A stretch of 64,000 nucleotides of DNA from Cytidiella melzeri (Eukaryota; Basidiomycota; Agaricomycetes; Polyporales; Irpicaceae). Positions 1 to 9,792 of this stretch are shown here, piece after piece (the first letter of the stretch is position 1; each line of letters opens with the position of its first letter). A program made the position numbers and the translations under genes. The notes under the pieces are model-generated. The model was not told the DNA's origin, ran no database searches, and saw nothing but the letters and a program-made list of their open reading frames with translations. The stretch spans positions 301,540-365,539 of the forward strand of contig JABYQR010000005.1 in NCBI GenBank assembly GCA_022592445.1, read 5' to 3'.

Positions 1-207
1 CCTGTCGGAGCATTTTACTGGCCACGTGCGTAATGCTTAGTCAGGTTGTAGTTGTCAACGCCAAAACTGGGTCGTTTTAATGAGATTTCTAGAAAGTGAA
101 ACTCCCACACTCGCAGACTTTCTTCCCCCTCCTTGTCCTACGGTGCAGTACATCTGCCCACGCCTGGATTGTTCACCAGCAACAACGACGGCTGTGGTTT
201 GCTCAAC

Positions 208-1290
208 ATGAACGTCACAGCGCCGGGCTTGCTGCTGTTCTCCTACTCCCAGCAGCGCTACCTCGCAGCATCGCGGCCGCTGTATTATGTTGGCAGCGAT
301 TCAGTCCTGGGTTTTATGTCTGACCAGTGGATGTCACTTGCAGCTCCTATCATTGCCTACTGGGCCTCGTCGCTTTTATTCCATTTCTTGGACATTTCCG
401 AGGCGCAGTGTCTCGACAAGTACAGGATACATGATTCCGCGGAGCTCAAGGCGCGGAACCTCGCTTCGAAGTGGGACGTCATCCGTGCCGTCATCCTTCA
501 GCATGTTATTCAGACAATCCTTGGGATATTCTGGATGGAGAACAAGCTCGCTGGAGAGGCTGTGGACCATCTAGCAGCGTTGGTGGGCAGAGCCCCTCTG
601 CTGCTGAGTGTGCTCAGAGGGCTTTTGGGTGCAAAGATGAGTGCGCAGTTGTGGGAGAGTTATGGACACGAGTTGGTGTATGGCGTATATTGGTGGGCAA
701 TTCCAGTTGCAAAATTCTTGCTAGGCATGTATGTCTTCTGTTTCTTTGTAATCCGTACAATGCTGTTCTGATGCACCGATAGGTTCATAATCGACACCTG
801 GGAATACTTTTTGCATCGCGCTATGCACATGAACACGTTCCTCTACAAGACCTTGCACTCTGTCCATCACCGATTGTATGTACCGTACGCCTTCGGCGCG
901 CTTTACAATCACCCTCTGGAAGGCTTTCTCCTGGATAGTTGTGGCGCCGCCCTCGCTGAAACCATCGCTCAAATGTCAACTCGCGAAGCCACGTTGCTGT
1001 TCGTGATATCGACGCTGAAGACAGTAGACGACCACTGCGGTTACAGCTTCCCTTGGGACCCGCTCCAAATGATGGCCTCGAACAACGCAGACTATCATGA
1101 TATTCATCATCAGGTACGTTTTTCACAAATGATTGCGCTACGCTCATCTGACGGTCTACGACAGGTTATTGGCATCAAGAGCAACTTTGCGCAACCGTTC
1201 TTTATCCACTGGGATGTGTGGCTGGGTACTCGTATGACACGACAGGACATCGAGGCCCGGCGGAAGAAGACTGCACAAAAAATCGAATAG
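208..1290 (+). CDS. sur2: Sphingolipid C4-hydroxylase, SUR2 type
   Basis: Model: join(208..728, 783..1113, 1165..1290), 325 aa. Member of the fatty acid hydroxylase (sterol desaturase) superfamily; SUR2 hydroxylates sphinganine at C4 in the ER to give phytosphingosine. The three di-iron histidine motifs are visible: HRAMH (about 185-189), HSVHH (about 199-203) and HDIHH near residue 283, plus the conserved NHP. Hydrophobic segments precede the first His box. The ATG at 208 is the first in frame; the open frame upstream has no ATG. Intron 1 (729-782) restores G-M-F-I-I-D-T-W across the junction. Intron 2 (1114-1164) is 51 nt, in frame and without a stop, so retention would only insert 17 residues between HHQ and VIGIKSN. 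Family assignment is firm; the C4-hydroxylase specificity is inferred from overall resemblance. Confidence 0.88.
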
Positions 1291-2057
1291 ACACGGAATA
1301 TTGCCATCTTTTCATCTCATCATACCCTTATCTCTGCCTGTAGTCTAGCGTAACCCCCATCGTTTGTTCCGACCTTATATGTGCATATCAGCAGTTAGTT
1401 ATCGTAGTACTTGACGTTGACGACTAATAATTGTCTACTGCATCCTGGATGTAAGTCACTCTAAATATTCCTCTTAGATGGAAATACAGTGCATGTTCAG
1501 TATCAATGTATGCTTAGCCCTTGGGTGCATGCTAAAGGAGCAATCTCCATAATTTCCGTCCCCAGCCACTGGAAGAACTGAGAACTCAACGCCTCCGCTC
1601 ATGTAGAGTACCACAACATCCCCAATTCATCAGCTTGAGGTGTTCTTATGTATATTGTGCATGACAGTGGCACTGGCAAGGTGGTGGATATGCAAGTCGC
1701 TCATACCACGTGTTCTTACTTAATGACGGGTTCAGGGTCACGGAGTGGTCACGGTCACTACTTACCGCCAAAGCCATGTCGCAAAGCACAGAGTCTTCCA
1801 ACTGACAGACATCCTTGAGCCTCGGTACCTTAAGCACTCAAGTTCGCTGTGCACAAGTAAGCATTTCTGGTCACGGCTCTGATGAAGTCCCCAGCTGCTC
1901 ACTTGAATATCCATCCAACACTGGCTTGTGATTAGATACGACGGATTAAAGGCTGGTACATAGGTTGACCTGGTCATTACCAAGCCAGCCTTCTGCGCTT
2001 CGATGGAGATTCTGCAGAGGTGAATGACCTAAAACGTAATCTCCCGCAAAATCGCAA
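1291..2057. other. Intergenic; start of duplicated unit A
   Basis: No convincing gene. From about 1531 the sequence (starting CTAAAGGAG) resembles the stretch starting at about 3607, marking the left part of duplicated unit A. The short open frames here lack ATG starts or coding character. Confidence 0.6.
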
Positions 2058-2489
2058 ATGTCGAATCGAGGCCTCACATTTTCGTCCGATTACATCAAAG
2101 CGTTCCGCGACGATCCCCAAAGAATGCTACCTGCGGGCTATATCCCCCTCGCATACTGGCTTGTGAGAGGCCAAGGCCAAAGGAGAGGAGCAGGCTTTCA
2201 CTGGGCAGCGTTCGATAGAGGAGTAGAAGCGGCACAGCGGATGGCGATGGCCGTTTTCGAAGAAGTGTCGCCACTTCCTCCATGGGAATTCGAGCCCGAC
2301 GGTCTGAGAAGATTGTTTTGGAACGGCTGTTACACCGTCGTTGACACCAACTCGATCTCTGAACGGCGTCTTTCCTTGAGGCAAGAGCGCACGATCACTG
2401 GGCGGACAAGCGGAACAGCTCAATTAATGTCGGTACGCAGTGCGCGACGCGATGCTTCTTACACCGACTTTGAACTCTTGGCGTTGTAG
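2058..2489 (+). CDS. Uncharacterised ORF in duplicated unit A
   Basis: An ATG-started open frame of 143 codons with no domain I recognise. It is mildly basic, with a Trp/Pro-rich middle (PPWEFEPDGL) and no signal peptide. The matching stretch in unit B (about 4080-4530) is clearly related in DNA but its frame is broken by indels and stops, so either this ORF decayed in the second copy or the region was never coding and similarity reflects promoter sequence. It lies about 300 bp upstream of the secreted-protein gene on the same strand. Coding status is doubtful. Confidence 0.25.
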   Translation: MSNRGLTFSSDYIKAFRDDPQRMLPAGYIPLAYWLVRGQGQRRGAGFHWAAFDRGVEAAQRMAMAVFEEVSPLPPWEFEPDGLRRLFWNGCYTVVDTNSISERRLSLRQERTITGRTSGTAQLMSVRSARRDASYTDFELLAL

Positions 2490-2526
2490 TCTCAATAACT
2501 CTTCCAGTGGCTACTCATCTCTGTGA

Positions 2527-2607
2527 CGGACTCCTGACAATGCTCGTATTACTTGCCTGTCATGTCATCGCGGGTACAGGCTGTGTTGTGCTCTCGTCAG
2601 GAGTCCG
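2527..2607. promoter_or_regulatory. 12-bp inverted repeat upstream of secreted gene A
   Basis: CGGACTCCTGAC at 2527-2538 and its exact reverse complement GTCAGGAGTCCG at 2596-2607, separated by 57 bp, about 190-270 bp before the ATG at 2796. The same arrangement is kept in unit B with one mismatch in the left arm. It could be a transcription-factor site pair, or a remnant of a small mobile element; the sequence alone does not decide. Confidence 0.5.
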
Positions 2608-2678
2608 GCTGTGAATCCCCGTAGGCGACGAATGCGTTTTCTGTAGAGTGCTGGACAAAACCGGGTCTCAACTTCAGC

Positions 2679-2688
2679 GTATATAAAC
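2679..2688 (+). promoter_or_regulatory. TATA box of secreted gene A
   Basis: GTATATAAAC, inside the motif GCGTATATAAA that is identical at the matching place in unit B. It is about 110 bp upstream of the ATG, consistent with a leader of some 80 nt and a strongly transcribed TATA-class gene. Confidence 0.6.
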
Positions 2689-2795
2689 GACAATGGAACA
2701 CGCAAACACCATCCACCACTCGACTCTCCCAGCAAACCTCAATTCACCAATACTACTACAGCTACTTCCCACCCAACATCTTCATACTACCCAAC

Positions 2796-3253
2796 ATGCA
2801 GAACTTATTCCTCGTACTCTTTGCCATCTGCGCCAGCCAGGTCATTGCTCTCCCCACCCCGGGTGGTCAGGCGTTGAGCGAGCGTGCTATCATTGGTGGT
2901 TCTGCTACCTCGGGCAATACAGGACCAGTGAACGGTGGCAACGTCGACAACCATGCTGGTTTGTTCGGTCATATTGACAACGAGGATGGCTCTTGTAGGT
3001 GCCATTCTTATTGCACACATCCCTGACTTGCTGATTGCATTGATAACACACAGCCGTGGGTGGAAAAGGAGGAGTCAGCACCAGTGGCAATGCAGAGAGC
3101 GGCGGCTTCATCGTTGGAGGAGACTCGCACACCGGAAGCACAGGACCTGCCAGTGGTGGCAGCGTCTCCCAGAGCGGAGACGTCACGAACAAGTACGGAT
3201 CTTCTAGGGGAGGAGATGGTGGCAGCAGCACGAGCGGTGGTGCTGATGCTTGA
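2796..3253 (+). CDS. Small secreted Gly/Ser-rich protein, copy A
   Basis: Model: join(2796..2994, 3054..3253), 132 aa. An N-terminal signal peptide is clear (hydrophobic core LFLVLFAICASQ, likely cleavage after VIA), followed by a Pro-rich segment and a Gly/Ser/Asn-rich mature part without cysteines. An internal repeat is visible: TSGNTGPVNGGNV in the first half and HTGSTGPASGGSV in the second. The intron (2995-3053) joins TCT-T to CC, giving S-S-V-G-G. The second copy at 4829 is nearly identical in the mature protein, so selection has kept the coding sequence while flanks diverged. Function unknown; a cell-wall-associated or secreted low-complexity protein is possible. Not cysteine-rich, so not a typical hydrophobin or effector. 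Confidence 0.85.
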
Positions 3254-4079
3254 GGTGTGGTGTCAACACTCGTTTCGCCGAATTTTACCTGCCTCTAATA
3301 GCACGCCTGCGATCATCATGTCGGTAGTGTGTGTGTGTGTGTGGTCAATGCCCTCTATGTATCTTCGTTTCATTTTCATTTTCAAACTTGCACAGTAAAG
3401 TACAGCTGGAAATATCACCTTGTTCTTGAGATGAAGCTTCCGCTAGTGCTCAGGGTGCTTTTTTACGATTTTCGAAATAGCTAGTCGCGATATTTGGCTG
3501 GAAGATTGTAGGGTGTAATAAGTTCATACATCGCTGTTGGATAATTGGATAATAAAGAATCTGATCCCGTTCCTACAGCTATTAAGCGCTGTCGTTGTGG
3601 CACACACTAAAGGAGTAATCTCACGCTCATTATGACTCGACGCCTCCCACCACGTCGAGTACCACAATATCCCTGATTCGTCAAGCTGGACACGTATCTA
3701 TTCATGCACGTCAGAGCTAAGGTAGTGTTATCCAGCCTTTCAGGTCGCGCTTACTACGTGGGTAGCCCAATACTCCTGCTGCCCTTGAAAGCCCTTCAGT
3801 CCGATTCCGTTACGGTTCAACGCTGCAATATCTGCCCCTGATCTCTCGAATGTCACGTCAGTGGTTCTTTGCTCTACGCTACGAGCCGCTAAGCGACTGA
3901 CGGCTTGATCCAGATAACTAGGTATCCAACGCTGCCAGGTTACGAGTTACGAGGAGCAAGTGGCTGGTTTACCGCCCCCCCCCCCCCCTTGTCATCACGT
4001 AGCTAACATTCTGCGCTGCGCCCAGACTCGAGGACCTGTCTGCAACGTGATACCCAAATTTTACGCGTCTCATCGAAAG
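3254..4079. other. Intergenic between duplicated units
   Basis: Holds the 3' flank of copy A with a (GT)n tract at about 3327-3343, the start of unit B near 3607 and a 14-nt poly-C run at about 3975-3988. No gene seen. Confidence 0.6.
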
Positions 4080-4530
4080 TATGCAAATCAGAATCTCGTT
4101 CGATTGCATGAGGGCGTTCTCCGATGATCCAAAAAGAACGCTACCTGCGAATCGCTGCAACAAGGCCGTTTCTTGGTTCTGTGGAATGCCAAGACGCAAA
4201 GGAGAAGGGAAAGCTCGTACTGGCCACAGCTCATCCAAGGAGTAGAAGCAGCACAGCGGACAGCCATCATGATGCCCGTTTGCGAGGAGGAATTGCCTCT
4301 TCCTCCGTGGGTGATCGTGCCCGACGGTTTAGAGCGATTGTTTTGAAGCGGCTGTTTTACCGCGACTGCACGTCGTTGACACCGAGTCGATCCCGGTACG
4401 GCGACCTCTGATAAGGCGCGATCGCACGATCATTGGGTGGACGAGCGGAACAGCTTGATTAAGGTCGGTACGCTGTCCACGACGCGATGCTTCTTACGCT
4501 TCTCACGCTGATATTGGACTCTTGGCATCG
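4080..4530 (+). pseudogene. Decayed counterpart of the 2058 ORF
   Basis: Collinear with 2058-2489 in unit A: shared stretches include GATGATCCAAAAAGAACGCT (against GACGATCCCCAAAGAATGCT in unit A) and CTACCTGCG. Frames are broken repeatedly by indels and in-frame stops, so no 143-residue protein can be made. If the unit A ORF is not a gene, this is simply diverged promoter DNA. Confidence 0.4.
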
Positions 4531-4559
4531 TATTGTCGTCAGCTCACTCATGCCTGTGA

Positions 4560-4637
4560 CGGACCCCTGACAATGCTCGTACTAGCCTGACATGTCATCG
4601 CGGGTATAGGCTGTGCTGTGTTCTCGTCAGGAGTCCG
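4560..4637. promoter_or_regulatory. Inverted repeat upstream of secreted gene B
   Basis: CGGACCCCTGAC (4560-4571) and GTCAGGAGTCCG (4626-4637): the unit B version of the pair at 2527-2607. The right arm is unchanged, the left arm has one substitution, and the spacer is 54 bp instead of 57. Confidence 0.5.
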
Positions 4638-4707
4638 GCTGTGACTCCCTGTGTGCGAAAAGTACGTGCGCTTTAGAGTGCTGGGCAAAATGGTGTCAAT
4701 AAAAGCG

Positions 4708-4715
4708 TATATAAA
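4708..4715 (+). promoter_or_regulatory. TATA box of secreted gene B
   Basis: TATATAAA within the same GCGTATATAAA context as copy A, about 120 bp upstream of the ATG at 4829. Confidence 0.6.
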
Positions 4716-4828
4716 GGACGACAGAACGCACAGAAAATACAGCATCAATCACTCGACTCTCCCAACCAGACAAAGCTCAACAATCCCAACACAACTACTT
4801 TCACCCAATCATCTTCATACTGTTAAAA

Positions 4829-5289
4829 ATGCAGATAACCTTCTTCGTCGTACTCTTCGCCATCTGCGCCAGCCAGGTCATTGCTCTCCCCACCCCGGGT
4901 GCCAAGGCATTGACCGAGCGTGCCATCTTCGGTGGATCTGCCACCTCGGGCAATACAGGACCAGTGAACGGTGGCAACGTCGACAACAATTCTGGTCTAT
5001 TCGGTCATATCGACAATGAAGATAACTCTTGTAAGTGCAACTTTTCACGCATACATTTCTGACTTGCTAATTGAACCGATAACACACAGCCGTTGGTGGA
5101 AAAGGAGGAGTCAGCACTAGTGGCAATGCAGAGAGCGGCGGCTTCATCGTTGGAGGAGACTCGCACACCGGAAACACGGGGCCCGCTAGTGGTGGCAGCG
5201 TTTCCCAGAGCGGAGACGTCACGAACAAGTACGGATCTTCCAAGGGAGGAGACGGTGGCAGCAGCACAAGCGGTGGCGCTGATGCTTGA
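4829..5289 (+). CDS. Small secreted Gly/Ser-rich protein, copy B
   Basis: Model: join(4829..5030, 5090..5289), 133 aa. Tandem paralogue of the gene at 2796: same signal peptide type (core FFVVLFAICASQ), same intron position and phase, and an almost unchanged Gly/Ser/Asn-rich mature region with the two TGPxxGGxV repeats. Differences cluster in the signal peptide and just after it (GAKALTERAIF against GGQALSERAII). No cysteines and no membrane anchor after the signal peptide. Conserved TATA box and inverted repeat upstream suggest the two copies are co-regulated. Function unknown. Confidence 0.85.
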
Positions 5290-5745
5290 GGTGGGAGGTT
5301 GGAAATTTGTACAATTTGCGAGCACCGGCTACGCTGAAAGCCTCGCGAAGGTGTTTTAATAGGCTTGCGATCACCATGCAGCATGCGTGGTCAATGCCCT
5401 CTATGTATCTTCGTTTCAATCCCATTCTTGATTGTGTTTTATGTTCACAAGTTGCGCAGCAACGTGAAGCCAAAATATCATCAGACCCGGTCTTGTTCTT
5501 GAGCTGATGTTTCCGCCAGCTGCTGTGTTACCATTATCCAGAGTGCTTCTTACGAGTCTCAATATTTGTTGATTGCAATGGTTGACGAGTAGATCGTAGG
5601 TGTAACTGCACCGCAACATCATAGAATAATAATTCCGCTGTTATCTGCCCGTTCCACTACTTTCGTGGCTCACCCGTATAGCACCGAGAATAGGATGCGA
5701 TACCATGTCGCGAAACTATAAGTAACAACGTAGCAGACAACCACG
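5290..5745. other. Intergenic, convergent 3' ends
   Basis: The 3' flank of secreted gene B, then the 3' side of mak16 on the other strand. No gene or structured RNA seen. Confidence 0.6.
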
Positions 5746-7068
5746 CTACCAATTCCGAACGGCCTCTTTTGAGAGGGGTATACTCTCCATTTCGTGCTCG
5801 TATTCCACTTCCACTCTTGGACCCCCTAGGATACGTGTCAGCGACGCATGTGAAAGCCAATGAACGGGAGACATACGTCTTGCTTTCTTCTCTGGGCCTT
5901 TTCGAGGAGGCTTTTGGGATCTACCGGTTACCTTACGCTTACCCAATGCCACTTTGCTCTTCTTCGTGTCGTCCTCTTCTTCTCCAGACTCCTCTTCCTC
6001 TTCGTCCTCCGATGAGCCTTCCGCTTCTGATGACTGCATAATTAGATGTCAGTTATATAGTTGTCTTCCCATTATAGCCGGCAAGACGTACAAATGCGTC
6101 CTCAAGATCGCTCAAGCCGTCCTCATTTTCGTCTCCACTTGCATCACTTACAAACTCGCGATCTCCCCATCCCTCTTCTTCTTCTAGTTCCTCCTCGTCC
6201 GCATCTTCCTCTTCGCTCTCCTCATCCTCCATCTCCACGCCTTCTTGTGATACACGCTCCCTGTCCAGAACCGCACGCCAAACATCCTCGTTGACATTAA
6301 GCGGCGCGTCGCCGTACGCTTTCGACTTGAGGCGCTCCAGGAGTTCTGCAGCGATCGACTTTTCGAGTTTGGCGGCCGAGAGGGCTTTCCGCTCTCGAGT
6401 CGCATCACGACGGTCGAGCTTCTTCTTTACCCCAACCAGTTTCGGCCTGTGCAGTGGATCAATGAATCGTGTCAATTACTCGAAGCCCACCGGCACGAGC
6501 GTATTAGCGAGGTTAGAACAAGCTGTCCACATACTCTTGTCTAAGCCGAAGTCGTCTCATTTTGATGAGATACTGCGTTATTTTCGTGACCCGCTGCTTG
6601 CACTTGTGTATGGTGAAGTTCGGCCAATGTATGAGCTCCTTGTCGATCTGCTCCAACGCTTTTGAGTAGTTGTTTGAGAGTTTTATCCGTTCCCACATGT
6701 TTTTTGGTGTATGTGCCCGTTCGATCGTCTTGACGTAAAGGTAGAGAATGCCTACAGAGTGAGCACGAAAGGGTAGACAAGTTAGCAAAGACGTGGAGAT
6801 GGGTAGAGTGAGTCAAGTGAAGAAACTCACCTTCCTTCTCTCGTACCGTTGCATATCGTGAATTAGCTAGTGGACAGCTCTGTCTGTTGCAGAGTCCGGT
6901 AACATTATACTCATTTCTGCAGAAATTTTGCGTAGTAGTTCTGATTGCACGAATACGCCGTTCAGTTCAACTGCGACATGGCGGCGGTTAAAGCACTGAG
7001 ACGTACTTGACTTTATAAGAGCAGAACTGTTGGTTGATTACAGACCAAATCACGTCGTCGCTCTGCAT
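5746..7068 (-). CDS. mak16: MAK16 ribosome biogenesis factor
   Basis: Model: complement(join(5746..5825, 5877..6033, 6092..6446, 6535..6751, 6831..6940, 7007..7068)), 326 aa. Nuclear/nucleolar factor needed for 60S subunit assembly, acting with RPF1 and NSA1. The N-terminus matches the family closely: QQFCSYK, then [20 protein letters not shown] with the conserved Cys residues of the zinc-binding L28e-like fold, and [16 protein letters not shown]. The middle has [20 protein letters not shown] and the C-terminus a long Asp/Glu-rich tract followed by a [14 protein letters not shown] tail, both typical. Start chosen at 7068 because M-Q-S-D-D-V-I-W aligns with the usual family start. All six exon junctions keep phase. 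Confidence 0.97.
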
Positions 7069-7704
7069 ACTTGCAGGATCTACAGTTGAACGAGAGAATA
7101 CGGTAGGAGTAGGTGAGTGAACGGAATTGGACTCAGTGTGAGAGGTGCTGAACAGTGAAAATGCAAAAAGTAATGCAGTCCTGCCTCCGCCCGGCGCTCA
7201 ATGCACCTCCGTCCCATTGTCGCAAGTGAAAAGGTTCGGCTAAATGAGCAAGTTGGCACTCTTCATGCAGTGGTAGCGCGATAACTCTACGGAAGCTTTT
7301 GTTATGAGGTTGATATGCGATATACTATTTGCGTGCAGATGTCTGTCCCCTATTGGAATCGTCGAAGGCAATGCCTTACAGTCGCTGGTTGTATGGCAGT
7401 GGTACTGCGCCACCTCGTCGCAATGAAATGACCCGCCTCAGGTCAGTATAGAAGCTATAACACAGTGCCAAAAGCGTGTCGCCACCGCCCCAGCTGAGAA
7501 CCGCCCTCGGCAAATGGACGAGTGCGGGGTTCATTTACTAACGACGAAATGTGTCGCCTACCATTGCTAGTTCTACACACGTAGCCTGCAATCCGAGCAA
7601 CTATACAGTACGTAGCGCTCTCATAATCTGATATATCATTGATGCGTGGTATCATCTAGCACTCACATTCATACTATGTGCCAACCCAAAACATATGCAA
7701 AGGT
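7069..7704. other. Intergenic (mak16 promoter side)
   Basis: Lies between the mak16 start and the vrg4 stop, both on the minus strand, so it should hold the mak16 promoter. No ORF with coding character and no RNA gene recognised. Confidence 0.55.
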
Positions 7705-9288
7705 CTACGAACTACGTGTCGATAGGGGTATAATGGTCTGTTGTGCCGCCGCCTCTACCTTCTTTTGGTTGTTTTTCGCTACCGCATACACCAACCCAGC
7801 AAAGAATCCCAAGGACACGGCAGACACGGAGCCAACTGTCACGGGATCCCCGAAGAAGATCATGCCGGAAGCTGCGACTGGTAATTTGTTTAATGCACCA
7901 ACCATACTGAAGGATTGCCAGCGTCAGTAGCAATGCCAATTGGTATGTAAGAGACAGGAATTCACCTGTATGTTGTGCTGCTTGTGACTCGCACACACCA
8001 CGCAGTCGTATATGATATTCCTACGGCAGCTGCACCGGAAAAGGCAATAGCAAACAGAAGAAAGTTGCGCGTTTCGTCGGGGCTACCAGTAATCCCTGTT
8101 TCACACGCACTTCTCAAAGGATGAAGTATGACACTCACAAGTTCCGCACCAGATTTGCGTAAGACCAGTCTTCAGCAATCGCAGAGAACACGGTCAATAC
8201 AGGAATAGATAGTAGATTGTTGTAGAACATCGAGTCCCAGTCCGAAAACCCTGTGACTTTGATGCGTTTCCGCATGGCAAGGACCTATAGCGTGAGCAAG
8301 TCAGTGGCGGCGCACGGCATAATCTAACTCGTACGACACGCACGTAAGCAGCACTTGCCAAACAGTTTAGGAGCATCCAAAAGTATCCAACATTGAGGTT
8401 GCGTACGACGCCAGTAATATTCCATGCTAAGCCTTCTGAAACAGCTGGATCGCCCAAGACAAGGGCTTCACTGATATCTGCCCATGCGGCTACCACTGAG
8501 GAAAAGACCTGAAAGTGGGAACAATTAGTGCTTCAGGGAGGATATATGTACGGTGTAGTGAATATACCATAAAGAAGAATGAGACCAGTGTGAGTCCGGT
8601 TACGCGACCACCGAACCAAATGACTTCGCCATACGCCTAGTATGATTAGATCAAGCAAGAAGGGAAGCGCCATTGGAAGAACGTACAATCAGTATGATAG
8701 TCAGGTTCTTGAAGATTGTGTACACCGGTATGCTGAGGTATTGCTATACCATGGGATGTGAGCGTACCTACCTTTGTGCGAGACAGGAAGAGACTCACCA
8801 AGCTCTTGGAACCCGTGTATATGACTGTCACCAGCGCGAAGCTGATCGGAAACCACGCCTTCGCGTCCTTCATGTCGAACTCGCGGAACGAGATGACACC
8901 CAGCTTCTTCACAAGTGCAACGCATGAGACGCAAACGACGGACTGTATACACAGCAGCAGAAAATTCATATTGAACTCCCTTCCGGATACAACGAACTAG
9001 TAACAGCAGTTCATGCCATGTCTGTGAGCAATGCTCGCCCCACCGAAAGTATAAGGCGCACCTTGTTGACCACTGTCATGAGGATAGACGCAATGCAATA
9101 GCATACTATTGGAGGCACTGCATGTCGGATTGGTTAGCTTGAGAACGCGAACGCAACAAGTATTGCTCACATGCGGATACGCTCGGGGACTCCTTCACTG
9201 CGCCAGTCGCTATAGCCTTTTTCATCTCGGCGACATCGTCCTCCTCGTGCTTGCTCTGCTCGCGACTGGTGCTTGGTCTTGCCGACAT
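7705..9288 (-). CDS. vrg4: Golgi GDP-mannose transporter
   Basis: Model: complement(join(7705..7906, 7966..8082, 8139..8284, 8344..8508, 8568..8636, 8687..8743, 8799..8996, 9062..9117, 9171..9288)), 375 aa. Multi-pass drug/metabolite-transporter-fold protein that exchanges cytosolic GDP-mannose for GMP in the Golgi to feed mannosylation. Signature sequences: [25 protein letters not shown], and the GALNK nucleotide-binding motif near residue 313, in [16 protein letters not shown] Ser/Glu-rich cytosolic N-terminus precedes the first membrane segment. The acceptor at 8083 was chosen so that N-F-P-D-E-T-R-N-F matches the family. It faces the YEA4-type transporter gene across about 500 bp. Confidence 0.95.
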
Positions 9289-9792
9289 GAGAGGTACGAG
9301 GTACAGAAGTGTTACGCGTTCGAGGTCGTTACAAGCTGCTGGAAGAGATGGTCGCAGAGATGTGCCAAATAAGATATATCGTGCAGAACAGTGATGTGCG
9401 TTGCGTGGTGAGAGTAGTGCGCACTGCACAGTGCAGAGCACGTCGGAGAGGTGAGCAAAGCAAAATGGGAAGAGGCAACTTGACTTTGGCCTGCCAGTGT
9501 CGCGACACGCTGCTGCTAAAAAGGTGGGAATATTGTCACTGGAATTACTCCCATGCGAGGCTCGAACCCCAACGCATGTATAAAATAGTAAGTGTCATGC
9601 ACTAACCGGTAAACTACTGAGAAGTGAAGACCCGCGCCCAGGGGAGTAATCTGACATATCCCTCTTTCAGGAAGACCGCGCACTTACCTGTGCACCGTTG
9701 ATCGGCGGCCTCTGCCATGCATACCACCAGTGACAACGGCGGGAAACTGCTTACCCACGCATTTCCGTGCTCTTGACCGTCAATTCGACCTC
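9289..9792. other. Divergent promoter region, vrg4/yea4
   Basis: 504 bp between the starts of two divergently transcribed nucleotide-sugar transporter genes. It includes a tRNA-like stretch on the minus strand at about 9541-9650 (see findings) and no other recognisable gene. Confidence 0.55.

Larger units (their letters stand above)
1531..3545 (+). repeat. Segmental duplication, unit A
   Basis: About 2 kb that reappears diverged but collinear at about 3607-5640 (unit B). Shared blocks by eye: CTAAAGGAG at 1531 and 3607; an ORF-like region at 2058 and 4080; a 12-bp inverted repeat at 2527 and 4560; a TATA box at 2680 and 4708; a two-exon secreted-protein gene at 2796 and 4829; and a 3' flank with CAATGCCCTCTATGTATC at about 3346 and 5391. 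Edges are approximate because the flanks are the most diverged part. Confidence 0.8.
3607..5640 (+). repeat. Segmental duplication, unit B
   Basis: Diverged direct copy of the 1531-3545 unit, ending in the paralogous secreted-protein gene at 4829-5289. Similarity is highest in the exons and around the inverted repeat and TATA box, and lowest in the outer flanks. Direct tandem orientation suggests unequal crossing-over. Confidence 0.8.

Noticed and set aside
9541..9650. A functional tRNA gene
   Set aside because: A- and B-box-like sequences are present, but the T-stem has mismatches, no universal T precedes a plausible anticodon and the acceptor pairing spans too long a distance. Kept only as a finding.
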